Shown here one piece after another: positions 39,401-46,400 of a DNA stretch of 64,000 nucleotides. Where the stretch lies: NCBI RefSeq assembly GCF_035582795.1, contig NC_134373.1:25762501-25826500 (forward strand). Direction: 5' to 3'. Position 1 is the first letter of the stretch. Each line of letters starts with the position of its first letter. Source of the stretch: Mycteria americana. Its lineage: Eukaryota; Chordata; Aves; Ciconiiformes; Ciconiidae. The notes beneath the pieces were generated by a model that saw only the letters and a list, made by a program, of their open reading frames with translations, was not told the origin of the DNA and did no database searches. The position numbers and the translations under genes were made by a program.

Positions 39401-41568
39401 TCATTGTAAGGGATGACATGCATCCCCTGGGACAAGCTTGGCTTCTGCTGCAGCAGAAAGAGGTGGAGCAACTCCCTTCTGCTCAGGCGTTGCCCTCCCA
39501 CCAAGAACCCCCCATGGAGAAGGAGGAAGAGTGGCCGGGGTGCAGCAAATGCCAAACATTCCCGCTCCAGGGAAGCCACGTCCCGTCCCCCCCTCCCCCC
39601 ACTGCCTTTCCTGCAAAGCAAAGCTTGATGCTTTCCCACGCATGCTCGCCCTAGCTCTCCAGCCTTGGCCACCTTGCTTCACCAGGGTTTAAGCCCGTGA
39701 TTTACAAGAGATGTAAGGGCTTCAGGGCTGCCCCTCAGCACTTCCCTGGAAATCCTTGTTTCTCCAGATGACAGCAGAATCACGCCTGGACAAGTGGAGT
39801 TGGACAAAGCAGGCAGTTCTCTGCTGGGTGCTACTTGCCGAGACACGCACCTCTAGGCATCCCCTCTCCAGCCTCCCATTCCCATCAGGCGCTTCAGGCT
39901 CCTTGGTGGCTACTCCTGTTGCAAGAGGCCAGGAGGTTCCTCGTGACAGAGGGGTGGGCACAAAGGCTCTGGTGAAATGGCCCTTTGGGAAACCCTGGCC
40001 TCCATCTGATTAGATACAGGCGGCCCAGGCTTCCAGGAGCAGCAGGTTAATCAGTTAATGGCTGGAAGGATCCTGGGCGATGTGCTGTCCACGCCGCAGG
40101 GCAGCCCCAGCCGCACAGCCCCCAGGGCAGCCACTCCTTCCTCGCTGGGGCCAGATCTGGGAAAACATCTGTTCTGATAAAGAAAGTGCTTCACCGGGAA
40201 GGGGGCAGGCCCAAGCCCATCGGCTGCTCCAGCCCACCAACAACGGGCTGCTCTGGGGGGGCTGCCAGTTCCCCCGCCGCACCCAGGACACGGCAAGGGC
40301 CAGACACTGGGTTTAATGGCTTGGAAACCAACTGGGGGTTGGGGTCGGTTGATGTCCGATGCCCCTGGGCCCAAACAGGAGGCTTTCAGAGCTCAGCCAC
40401 GGGCCTCAGGATGGCCCCGTCACCCCACAGTGCCTGTTGTGCCCACTGCCAGTGCCATGGGCACCCGCTGTCGCCCGTGGGGCCAGCAAGGGCTTCCATG
40501 GCCTTGCACCCACCCGTCCCTCACAACCAATGGCAGCATCAGGCTGGGCTGCAAACCTGTGTATGCGCAGGCAAGGAAAGAGGCAGAGAAAATTTTGGGG
40601 GGTCTGGGGTGTGCACGGCACCGGGCCACGTGCATTAAGGCTGCACATCACTTTCCCCCGCCCCGGGCAGCGCAATGCCCCACACGGCTGCTGTAAACAC
40701 CCAAGGAAAGGGCATGGCAGGCAGGCGCGGGCCCAGAGCCCACATCTAACAGGTACGAGCCCGGCTCCGGAGGAGCCCGCTCTGCCCGCCGGCGTGAAGG
40801 TGACTGGGCAGAGGCACCGAGGAGGCAGAGGACTGAGGCGGAGGCTCCCTCCCGTTGCACACTTCCCGGTTCCTCACCGGTGACTGGGCAGAGGCACGGA
40901 GGAGGCAGAGGGCTGAGGCGGAGGCTCCCTGCCGTTGCAGGCTTCCCGGTTCCTCACCGGCTCGGCTCTGGCCCGGTGCCACGTGCGGCGAGCCGAGCTG
41001 TGACATGCACACACAGGCAGGAGCAGGCGCCGGACGCTTCAGTCGCTCCCGGGGATTAAAGCAGCTTGCGAGCCGTCTCTGGGCAGCCATGACTACCATG
41101 CGACAAATCCTCTCCTCCTGCAAGCAGCCCTCAGCCTGAAGTGCCGGAACCGCACATCGCTCGGGCTCTGGCGCCCGTAAGCCCTTCAGCTCCTCACAAG
41201 GGCTGCCCGGTGCCGCGCTGGGCCGGGGGAGCGCTCGGGGACAAACCCCGCCGCATCCCAGCGCTCAAGAAAAAGCGCAGCCGGGACTGCCCTGGCGAGG
41301 GGGCAGCGGGGACGGCGAGCCCCGCGGGGAGCGCAGCATCCCGCGGCCGCAGGGGCGCAGCCGGCCCGCGGCAGCGCCCGGCGGCCCCGAGCCTGGGCAC
41401 GGCACGCCGATGCTCGTCCCGCCCCGGGACCTGACCCTGCCGGCCGGCCTCCGCCCGGCTCCCCCCGCACGCCCCAGTCCCCGGGCAGGGGCGAGCAGGC
41501 GGGGGGGGCAGCCCCGCCGCCGCGACCCCGGCCCCGCCGCTGCCCACCTGGCAGAGAGAGGCGTCCAT
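350..41568 (-). CDS. Myosin-X-like unconventional myosin, 5' part (13 coding exons, 3' end outside window)
   Basis: This is an actin-based motor of the class X myosin family, whose members carry cargo to filopodial tips. Coding exons in transcript order: 41548-41568, 27020-27118, 21149-21307, 16691-16878, 16311-16445, 11413-11537, 10052-10065, 9319-9403, 7571-7674, 6049-6178, 5064-5182, 1178-1324, 350-450. All junctions are GT-AG and all phases agree, giving 475 complete codons. Motifs seen are P-loop GESGAGKT (157-164), switch I NNNSSRFG (215-222) and switch II DIFGFE (434-439). MYO10-type signatures are GARVWLRE near the N-terminus, [27 protein letters not shown] and [20 protein letters not shown]. 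The N-terminal 90 residues differ strongly from MYO10 as I know it (start MDASLCQ, and [10 protein letters not shown] where MYO10 has a derived HGGSIM-type sequence). I therefore infer a paralogue, not MYO10 itself. The remaining motor, neck and PH-MyTH4-FERM tail are beyond position 1. No break or frameshift was found. Confidence 0.93.
1178..1324 (-). CDS. Myosin-X-like exon 12 (switch II, residues 394-442)
   Basis: Acceptor TTCATTTACAG, donor GTCAGG, phase 0 throughout. It encodes [17 protein letters not shown] and [20 protein letters not shown], ending GFENFQ. This includes the switch II motif DIFGFE, which closes on ATP gamma-phosphate. Confidence 0.96.
3853..4265 (+). mobile_element. CR1/L3-clade LINE relic
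   Basis: The sequence follows the 3' part of an L3/CR1 LINE in order. It has a 'tattagcaggtgtgttcgca' start, 'cagtgtccagttataggcac', 'ggattgtttagcttagaaaa', 'gaggaaaatcttttcagctc' and a 'gttagacagacatccgtcag' close. It is heavily diverged with no open frame, and is on the plus strand, antisense to the host gene. Confidence 0.75.
5064..5182 (-). CDS. Myosin-X-like exon 11 (residues 354-393)
   Basis: Acceptor TTTGTTATTAG, donor GTAAGT, phase 1 in and phase 0 out. It encodes [20 protein letters not shown] followed by [16 protein letters not shown], matching the MYO10 order LLGLDPTQL ... LTQRSMFLRGEEI. Confidence 0.95.
6049..6178 (-). CDS. Myosin-X-like exon 10 (residues 311-353)
   Basis: Acceptor TTTTGCACAG, donor GTAAGT, phase 0 in and phase 1 out. 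The segment [20 protein letters not shown] followed by [12 protein letters not shown] is the closest diagnostic match to MYO10, which has HLGNIEFITAGGAQV. Confidence 0.96.
7571..7674 (-). CDS. Myosin-X-like exon 9 (residues 276-310)
   Basis: Acceptor CTGGTGCAG, donor GTGAGT, phase 1 in and phase 0 out. It encodes [20 protein letters not shown] and ends [12 protein letters not shown], matching the [10 protein letters not shown] segment of MYO10. Confidence 0.93.
7865..8345 (+). mobile_element. CR1/L3-clade LINE relic
   Basis: Diverged match to the L3 end region. Landmarks are 'aagcttgcaggtggtatgca' at the start, 'gatgaaattcaatctcataa' mid-way and 'catttcaaaaaggatagagg' followed by 'gacaaggatgatcaagagac' near the end. 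It is a dead copy in intron 8, with gaps relative to the full element. Confidence 0.7.
9319..9403 (-). CDS. Myosin-X-like exon 8 (residues 248-275)
   Basis: Acceptor TTTGTTTCAG, donor GTAATT, phase 0 in and phase 1 out. It encodes [20 protein letters not shown], the conserved [11 protein letters not shown] block that follows switch I, and ends GVSGEQK. Confidence 0.95.
10052..10065 (-). CDS. Myosin-X-like exon 7, 14-nt microexon (completes Y, then LLEK)
   Basis: Fourteen bases read ATTTACTGGAAAAG on the minus strand. A pyrimidine-rich acceptor ending GCTGTTCAG precedes them and a good donor GTAGGTAT follows. With the T left by exon 6 the exon gives TAT TTA CTG GAA AAG. This restores the invariant myosin sequence (V)TDYLLEK before [16 protein letters not shown], and it also corrects the phase from 1 to 0. 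No other sequence in this intron can supply these residues. Confidence 0.9.
10750..10927 (+). mobile_element. CR1 LINE 3' end
   Basis: The classic CR1 tail is present: 'ggaacaggctgcccagggag', then 'gagttcaaggagtgtctgga', 'ctggactcgatgatccttgt' and a terminal 'gatattctatgat', which corresponds to the ATTCTATG-type ending of CR1. This is a 5'-truncated fragment within intron 6. CR1 is the dominant LINE in birds, turtles and crocodilians. Confidence 0.88.
11413..11537 (-). CDS. Myosin-X-like exon 6 (switch I, residues 201-242)
   Basis: The exon enters in phase 2 and encodes [24 protein letters not shown] (positions 201-224, shown here in part as evidence of switch I NNNSSRFG), then IQGGRVTD. 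The end at 11413 leaves one T before the donor GTATCC. That placement is fixed by the need to match the AT at the start of the 14-nt exon 7 (T + AT = Tyr). An alternative GTAACT donor a few bases earlier was rejected on phase and homology. Confidence 0.93.
12242..12256. repeat. Poly-G tract
   Basis: About fourteen to sixteen consecutive G residues follow an A-rich run in intron 5. Tract length is unreliable in sequencing, so a slipped count is possible. Confidence 0.85.
16311..16445 (-). CDS. Myosin-X-like exon 5 (P-loop, residues 156-200)
   Basis: The split serine codon (AG + C) is followed directly by [19 protein letters not shown], the complete Walker A loop for ATP binding. The exon ends EEAILES plus AG before the donor GTACGG. 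The P-loop is intact, so the motor is predicted to bind nucleotide. Confidence 0.96.
16691..16878 (-). CDS. Myosin-X-like exon 4 (residues 94-155)
   Basis: The acceptor CCCCCTAG precedes [20 protein letters not shown], and the exon continues with [18 protein letters not shown] and [10 protein letters not shown]. It ends in phase 2 (AG) before the donor GTTAGA. This is the conserved segment just before the P-loop. Only 245 bases separate it from exon 5. Confidence 0.95.
17307..17335. repeat. (CA)n-rich microsatellite
   Basis: A short run of alternating A and C, ending acgcacacatatg, lies in intron 3. It is a simple repeat with no evident function. Confidence 0.8.
21149..21307 (-). CDS. Myosin-X-like exon 3 (residues 41-93)
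   Basis: Acceptor CTTCCAG, donor GTAAGT, phase 0 at both ends, 53 codons. The exon opens VFQYPK, includes [19 protein letters not shown] and ends QRYQQGNIY, the conserved lead-in to the motor core. The [10 protein letters not shown] sequence is the generic myosin form. Confidence 0.92.
26340..26397 (+). mobile_element. Short CR1-like 3' fragment
   Basis: The stretch 'cttggatgatccccagaggt' followed by 'cccttcccaccaatattact' resembles the last 50 or so bases of CR1. It is too short and diverged for certainty. Confidence 0.45.
27020..27118 (-). CDS. Myosin-X-like exon 2 (residues 8-40, SH3-like start)
   Basis: The acceptor TTTTTGCAG and donor GTAAGT bound 33 codons in phase 0. The translation starts [14 protein letters not shown] and ends TSDYGM, aligning with the N-terminal SH3-like subdomain of MYO10 (RVWLRE ... 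TDYGQ). Conservation is clear at the RVWLRE core and weaker after it. Confidence 0.9.
29283..29345. repeat. 22-bp tandem repeat, nearly three copies
   Basis: The unit AGTTGATAATCTGACACAAG + AG starts at 29283, 29305 and 29327; the last copy is truncated into CACACACGAG. Copies are identical, so this is a young expansion in intron 1. Confidence 0.9.
34740..35600 (+). mobile_element. L3-clade LINE relic, reverse-transcriptase region
   Basis: About 0.85 kb follows the order of L3/CR1 ORF2 sequence. Landmarks are 'gaggaaattccaagagactg', 'catgggttgcctagtctgac', an 'attctcatcgaggacctgaa' segment where the RT domain precedes the 'agcagatgccaac' (ADD-motif) region, and 'gtctgggatgtataaacagg' near the end. 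The frame is broken throughout. It lies in intron 1. Confidence 0.7.
40799..40958. repeat. 80-bp tandem duplication in intron 1 next to the CpG island
   Basis: Two adjacent 80-base copies begin GGTGACTGGGCAGAGGCAC at 40799 and 40879 and end TTCCCGGTTCCTCACC. They differ at only a few positions, so the duplication is fairly recent or under constraint. It lies about 600 bases downstream of exon 1 in the myosin-X-like gene. Confidence 0.9.
41548..41568 (-). CDS. Myosin-X-like exon 1 (start codon, MDASLCQ)
   Basis: Seven codons run from the ATG at 41568 to a CAG followed by the donor GTGGGC. The exon lies inside the CpG island and joins exon 2 in phase 0, giving MDASLCQ followed by GARVWLRE. This matches the layout of MYO10, whose first few residues also precede a GxRVWLRE segment. 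Two upstream ATGs (41614 and 41639) are in the other two frames and would be upstream ORFs if transcription starts above them. The start is inferred; no 5' cap data can be seen. Confidence 0.8.
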
Positions 41569-41702
41569 CGGCGGTCCCGCCCCGCAGGGAGCGCTGCCGG
41601 CCGGCTCTCAGCACCGCATCGCCGCGGCCGGGCGGGCACGACTCGCCGGCCCCGCGCCGCGCTGGCTCCGCCTCGCCGGCCGCCGGCAGCGGGGAGCGGC
41701 CG

Positions 41703-41763
41703 GGCCGCCCCGCTCCGCTCCGCCCCGCCCCGCTCCGCCCCGCTCCGCTCCGCCCCGGGGCGC
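41703..41763 (-). promoter_or_regulatory. GC-box array upstream of the start codon
   Basis: The plus strand reads as repeated CCGCCCCG / CCGCTCCG units, that is GGGGCGG and GGAGCGG boxes on the gene strand. They lie roughly 135-195 bases above the start codon. GGGGCGG is the Sp1/KLF consensus. The run of closely spaced G-tracts could also form a G-quadruplex on the minus strand. Function is inferred from position and motif only. Confidence 0.6.
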
Positions 41764-42177
41764 GGGGAGCGCGGCCGCTGCGCCCCTGCGGCTGCGGCGG
41801 GGCTGGCCGGCTCGGCGTGTGCTTGAGCGTTTAGGAGCGGGGCAGCTGGTCACGCTGGCTGGGGAGGAGCCAGCACCGAGAGAGGGGGATGCTGAGAAGG
41901 GTGTGGGGTGCGGGGGGCGCCGGCGGAGCCCGAGCGGCCGGTGCCGCGCACGGACATGCAGCGGGGAAGAGGGACCTCCTCGGTGTACAGCCACAGCAAC
42001 CGAGCGAGGGGTTTGGAGGGACACCTGACGTCTTCTGGAATAGCAAACATTTTGGGTTTAGGGTCCCTTCAGCAGGTCAGCGCCGCATGACACCGTGAGA
42101 GGGACCGTTAACAGGAATCCTGACAGCACTTCACAAGCACATCGCTCGGATCTGGAACAGCTAGCATAGAGCAACAG

Positions 42178-42221
42178 GCTGGGTGACGTTTGTCAAAAAG
42201 CTGGGTGACGTTTGTCAAAAA
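42178..42221. repeat. 22-bp direct repeat, two copies
   Basis: GCTGGGTGACGTTTGTCAAA plus two further A residues occurs twice in direct succession at 42178 and 42200. Each unit contains a TGACGT half-CRE. It lies about 0.6 kb upstream of the myosin start codon. Confidence 0.85.
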
Positions 42222-42479
42222 AAGTGTGGCCAGATCACGGTCCACGAGTACCTACACTGAGGGGTGTTTCTTGCAGTAGTAAGAAATCATTTCTTTATCC
42301 TGAAAGAAAGAAGGAGATCAAACAAAGGGGGGGAAAGTTTTGGGGATTGGGATTTTTTTGGTGAGTAATGTACTTTTTGAGCTACTTAAAAGATATGGGG
42401 TTCTGAGGGAGGTGGCAGTATCTTGTCCAACCTCTGCCACAAGATAGAGTCACATCTAGGCCACTGCAACAGATGCCTG

Positions 42480-42790
42480 TGATGACCAGCCCCACCAGCC
42501 TCTTCCGCCTTCACTATCTGGACCTTTTGGTAAGGTTTCCTAATACGTGTCACTGTCATGTGTCCTTCCACTTTGACATCAAGTCACTGAGAGCTACCCT
42601 GGGCATGACTATCCAACCTCTTTTGTACTTGCGCTGGACTACCTTAATCTACACCACTTTCCCTGTTTTATGAAAACATCATGCAAGACGGTGCCAGAAG
42701 CCTAACTACAGTCCTTATCTCACATCTAATACTTCTATCCGCAAGGCCAGTTACCCAGTTAGTAAAGGGGATTAGATCAACTCAACACTG
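42480..42790 (-). mobile_element. L3-clade LINE relic, antisense
   Basis: The reverse complement contains the L3 ORF2 order: 'gggtaactggccttgcggat', 'agaagtattagatgtgagat', then 'gttaggcttctggcaccgtc' and 'gtcaaagtggaaggacacat'. It is an inactive fossil just upstream of the CpG island. Confidence 0.65.
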
Positions 42791-43287
42791 ATTTGTCCTT
42801 GACAGTCCCCTCTGCAGCCACGCATTTGTCATCGGGCTGTTTCTGCCACAGCCAGCCTTCTCCCCATAGGAGGGCAGTTCCTCCTCCGCTGTTGCTGCTT
42901 CTGCAGACCATTTTGCCTGTTCAGCTTCTCCCTTCTGGGTGGTCACCAGGGGACTGTGGAGCTCCTCACCACAATGGGAAAGTTGAGGAGCACACCTCTC
43001 CTTTACCTCTTCTGCCTGCCTGCCAAGGGTCTCCACCAGCAGGCATCTCCAGCACCAGATGTCCCCTCCCAGACTTCTCCAGTAGAGAAAGTTTGGCCAT
43101 GGTTCCTGTCATCCAGGGGTGGGTTGCCCATCAAGGCAAGACCCTCACAGCTGCATGTCAAGGGAGAACTGACAATGAAGTGGCAAGCTAGCAGCAAACC
43201 TATTCCCAGCAAACACACCAAGGAACCCAAATGCACTCATCATAAACTCAGGGCCTTACCCTTGTGTCCTGGGCCAAGGCCCTTGTG

Positions 43288-43420
43288 AGCTCCTTTTCCC
43301 TTTCCCTTTCCTTTTCCTTTTCCCTTTCCCTTTCCCTTTCCCTTTCCCTTTCCCTTTCCCTTTCCCTTTCCCTTTCCCTTTCCCTTTCCCCTTCCCCTTC
43401 CCCTTCCCCTTCCCTTTCCT
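43288..43420. repeat. (CCCTTT)n hexanucleotide repeat
   Basis: About 130 bases of nearly pure pyrimidine are built from TTTCCC hexamers. The left edge has TTTTCC variants and the right edge turns to CCCCTT. The open frames on the minus strand here (Arg-Glu and Gly-Lys repeats) are products of the repeat and not genes. Confidence 0.95.
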
Positions 43421-46400
43421 GTTCATCAGCTCCCAGAGCATGCTGCAAGGTTGTGTTTCCACACACACCATGCAAAAAATTTCTAAGCCCGTAACTGCTG
43501 CAGTTTCCAGCACGGTGACAGTGATGCAGCACACATTGCTGGGCTGTAAGGGAGCAGTCGCTGTTCCAGCCTGCCAGACCTCCCTGCAGCCCTGAGGCAC
43601 AGGGCTAACAGGGCTTAGAAAGCCCAGGGCGAGGTAAGGAACCAACCTTGCAAAAGACAAGGTTTTTAGTATTAACACTACTGTTGAGTGATGCCTTCTA
43701 AGAGGGAAGAAGAAGGTGGCTCGAACCGGTCCTCAGAACAAAGTAGCTTTCCAAACTATCCAGGCAATAAACGTCGGATTCTCCAAATGCAGCAGCAGTG
43801 ACTGATGCTGTCAGCCTTGTGCTCCATCAGCCTGGTAGGAAAGGTGGCAAGAATCTTGATAAGAAACTTATGCCTGATATTTGCTCCTTTCTGTTACAGG
43901 ATTAAATCGCTAGTCCTACATTCATACAGCCCAGCTGGAAATGGGGATGCCTGAACTGTCTCCTAAATCTCTTTAGGTGCTGCTCACCAGGAAGGAATGG
44001 CCATGACCATCTGCTTCTTCACAGAGCTTTGATAAGCAGGCGAGTGCTGACTCACCATTGCTGGCCACCTGGACGCTGCCACCACCACACATCCGGCACC
44101 TCACCTCTGCCACCCCAGCAGCTCTGGGGCTGGCTGCCACATCAGCCACATGATGAACGTGAAGCAGTCAACGAGGGCTGGCATGGGCTCCTCCATGCAG
44201 GATGAGCCCAGGACCCCTCTCCAGCCCATCAGCCCCGCTCCCTGCCTCGGGGCTGCCTCCTGCCCCCAAGCCTGGTGCAGCGGCACTGCCCGCGTGATCG
44301 GCAGCGATGCCGGCGACCCAGTGAGCTCCCAGCCCTCCTGCCAGCCCAGCTACAGATGGCACAGAAACCAGGGTGCCATGGCTGTTCTCCTCTGCTTGTC
44401 GGCAGAGAGCCGGGCTCTGGCAGAGGAGAGCCAGGGCGGGCAGGTGCCAGGGGGTCTGGGCAATGAGCTATTCCTGCACCCGTGAAAGGAGCAGCCCTCC
44501 GGTGCTGCAGGCAGCGGAGCCCCGCACCCAGCCCCGTGGCAGCAGCAGACAGTGAGTCAGCTTCCTGCTGGGCTTTCCACACCGAGGGAAGGTCGGCAGA
44601 GGACTGGCAGGAACAAGCCGAGGCAGGAATTGCTCCTGGACACCAGACAATATCCTAATTTCCTCCTCTGCCACGGGTCTGGCACACGGCTGGGAGGCAG
44701 GCAGGCCAGCGTGCCCCTGCCATGGGCGGTGAGCATCTGCCAGGCTTGCTCTCCCATCACCTGCGAGGGTACAAGCTGTGACACCTCAGTCACGGTTGCC
44801 ACCTCCCCAATGGCTCATCAGAACCGCACTCGTAGGGTGGGGAACTGATTTCCTCCACCATCATCCCTGGGATGATCTCACTCGGGAGAGCTGGCAGCAG
44901 AGGCAGGATACCTTGGACCCAGCCGGAGGCACAGGGAGGCACAGATGCAGTAGGAGGGCACCCAGGCTCTGCCATGCATCGCCACCATCGCAGCGCCCAC
45001 CAGCAGGTCCTGGTGCTTTGCCAGGGCCACCAAATCCCCTCTTACCCAAAGCACAGGGCAGCCAGGAGAGGGTTCTCAAAAAGGGGGAGAACTACGGAGA
45101 AGCAGCAGCCCAAAACCAAGCATGTCCCTGTGCAGGAGTGGCCTGACCCTGGCAGAGCACCAGACACCAAGGCGCTCTCCTGCCATGGACCACACGTGTG
45201 AGGGGAAGGGGACACACAGCAGGGCGCACGCTGTCCCTGCAGCCCTGGCCCCCTCCCCACTCCAGTTTCACAATTGCTTGAAATTGGCTTAAAAAAAGGG
45301 CAGTTCCTCCCTTCTCCCATTTCCAGCCTGCAGGGAGCCCGGCCACAGCTCAGACCGGGGCAGGGTCCAGCCAGGCCAGCTCAGGCTCGGACTGCCCCAA
45401 CTCAGCACGAAGCTGCGGACCTCCCCTCCTGCCCTGCTGCTCACAAGCCAGCCCTGTCCCTGCAAGGTGAGGATGGTGGCGATCAAAGCCACGCTGAAGC
45501 TCTCCCTGCCCGGAGCTGCTCTGGGGCTGTGTGGCAGGAATTAGCCCAGGCTCCTTGGGGACAGGATCATGTTTGTACCAGATGTGTCCCTGCTGCAGAG
45601 AAATGTGATTAAGGCCGCCTGGAGAGGCTTTCACAGGGTCACACCAGGCACTGCGGCACCTGCTCCCCCAGAGAGCGGGAGTGTGAGGGGGAGCCCTCCT
45701 TGCAAGGGGGGACAGTGCGGGGTGGGAGGTGTTTATCTGTCCTGGGCATCCCCCTGGTTCCCATCCCACTTCAGCCACCATCTCAGCTGCAGCTGAGACG
45801 GGCTGCAGTGAGCCCGTCCCACTGCAGCACGCTACACGTTGCCTTTGCACACGCAGCACGTTGCCTTTGCACGCTACAGAGCCCAGGCCAAGGGCGGCTG
45901 CATCCCTGCTTAGTCTGACCACAGTGGGAAAAGCTTTTTATCCCGTCCAGGCGCAGGAATGCCCTCCAGGGCTGCCCTTTCTCCGTAGACCAGAAAAGCA
46001 GGATGTCTTCTTCATTTTCAGCCTGAGCACAAGAGCAGAGAGCTGGAGCAGATGGGCCCAGGGGGTGGATGCTGGGAACATCCACCTCGCTGTCACCACG
46101 TGCCACCCCGTGGCCTCTGAAGCATCCTCCCGAGCTGCACCACTGGGGCCAGCTCTAGCTGTGACTTTCTAACAGCCCCATCTGCACTTGGTCATGCTGG
46201 ACGGACCAAACCCATAATCAGGTATCTCCAGCTTTCTCTGCAGATAGGGGTCTTGGTCTTGTTCCCTCAGCCCAACCCTTCCCTCCTTTCCCTGCCACAT
46301 CCCGGGCCAAGCGTCCGTTTCCCGGCAGCGACGAGCCAAGGTTCCCTGCCACTGCTCCCTTCGTGCTGCCGCACGTTTGCTCGGGGCCAAAACATATCCG

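Larger units (their letters stand above)
27119..41547 (-). other. Myosin-X-like intron 1 (14.4 kb)
   Basis: The largest intron separates the 7-codon exon 1 from exon 2. I found no supportable coding exon in it: the longest open frames (for example 210 codons at 33079-33711 on the plus strand) show no conserved protein features. It contains an L3-like LINE relic near 34.7-35.6 kb, a 22-bp triplicate at 29.3 kb, three TTACGTAC boxes at 37.09-37.13 kb and an 80-bp tandem duplication next to the promoter. Long first introns commonly hold regulatory elements; that is inference here. Confidence 0.8.
40700..42030 (-). promoter_or_regulatory. CpG-island promoter of the myosin-X-like gene
   Basis: About 1.3 kb is very rich in G+C and unusually rich in CpG compared with flanking DNA. 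It surrounds coding exon 1 (41548-41568), with the densest part at 41.15-41.95 kb. No TATA box is placed at a fixed distance from the ATG. This is typical of a dispersed-start vertebrate housekeeping-type promoter. The transcription start is inferred to be upstream of 41568 (higher coordinates). The island may also fire on the plus strand, but no plus-strand exon could be supported. Confidence 0.75.

Noticed and set aside
350..41568. Assignment of the myosin to MYO10 itself
   Set aside because: The N-terminal exons differ much more than expected for the strongly conserved vertebrate MYO10, so a paralogue is more likely.
43248..43678. Frames encoding Arg-Glu and Gly-Lys repeats
   Set aside because: Direct products of the (CCCTTT)n tract.
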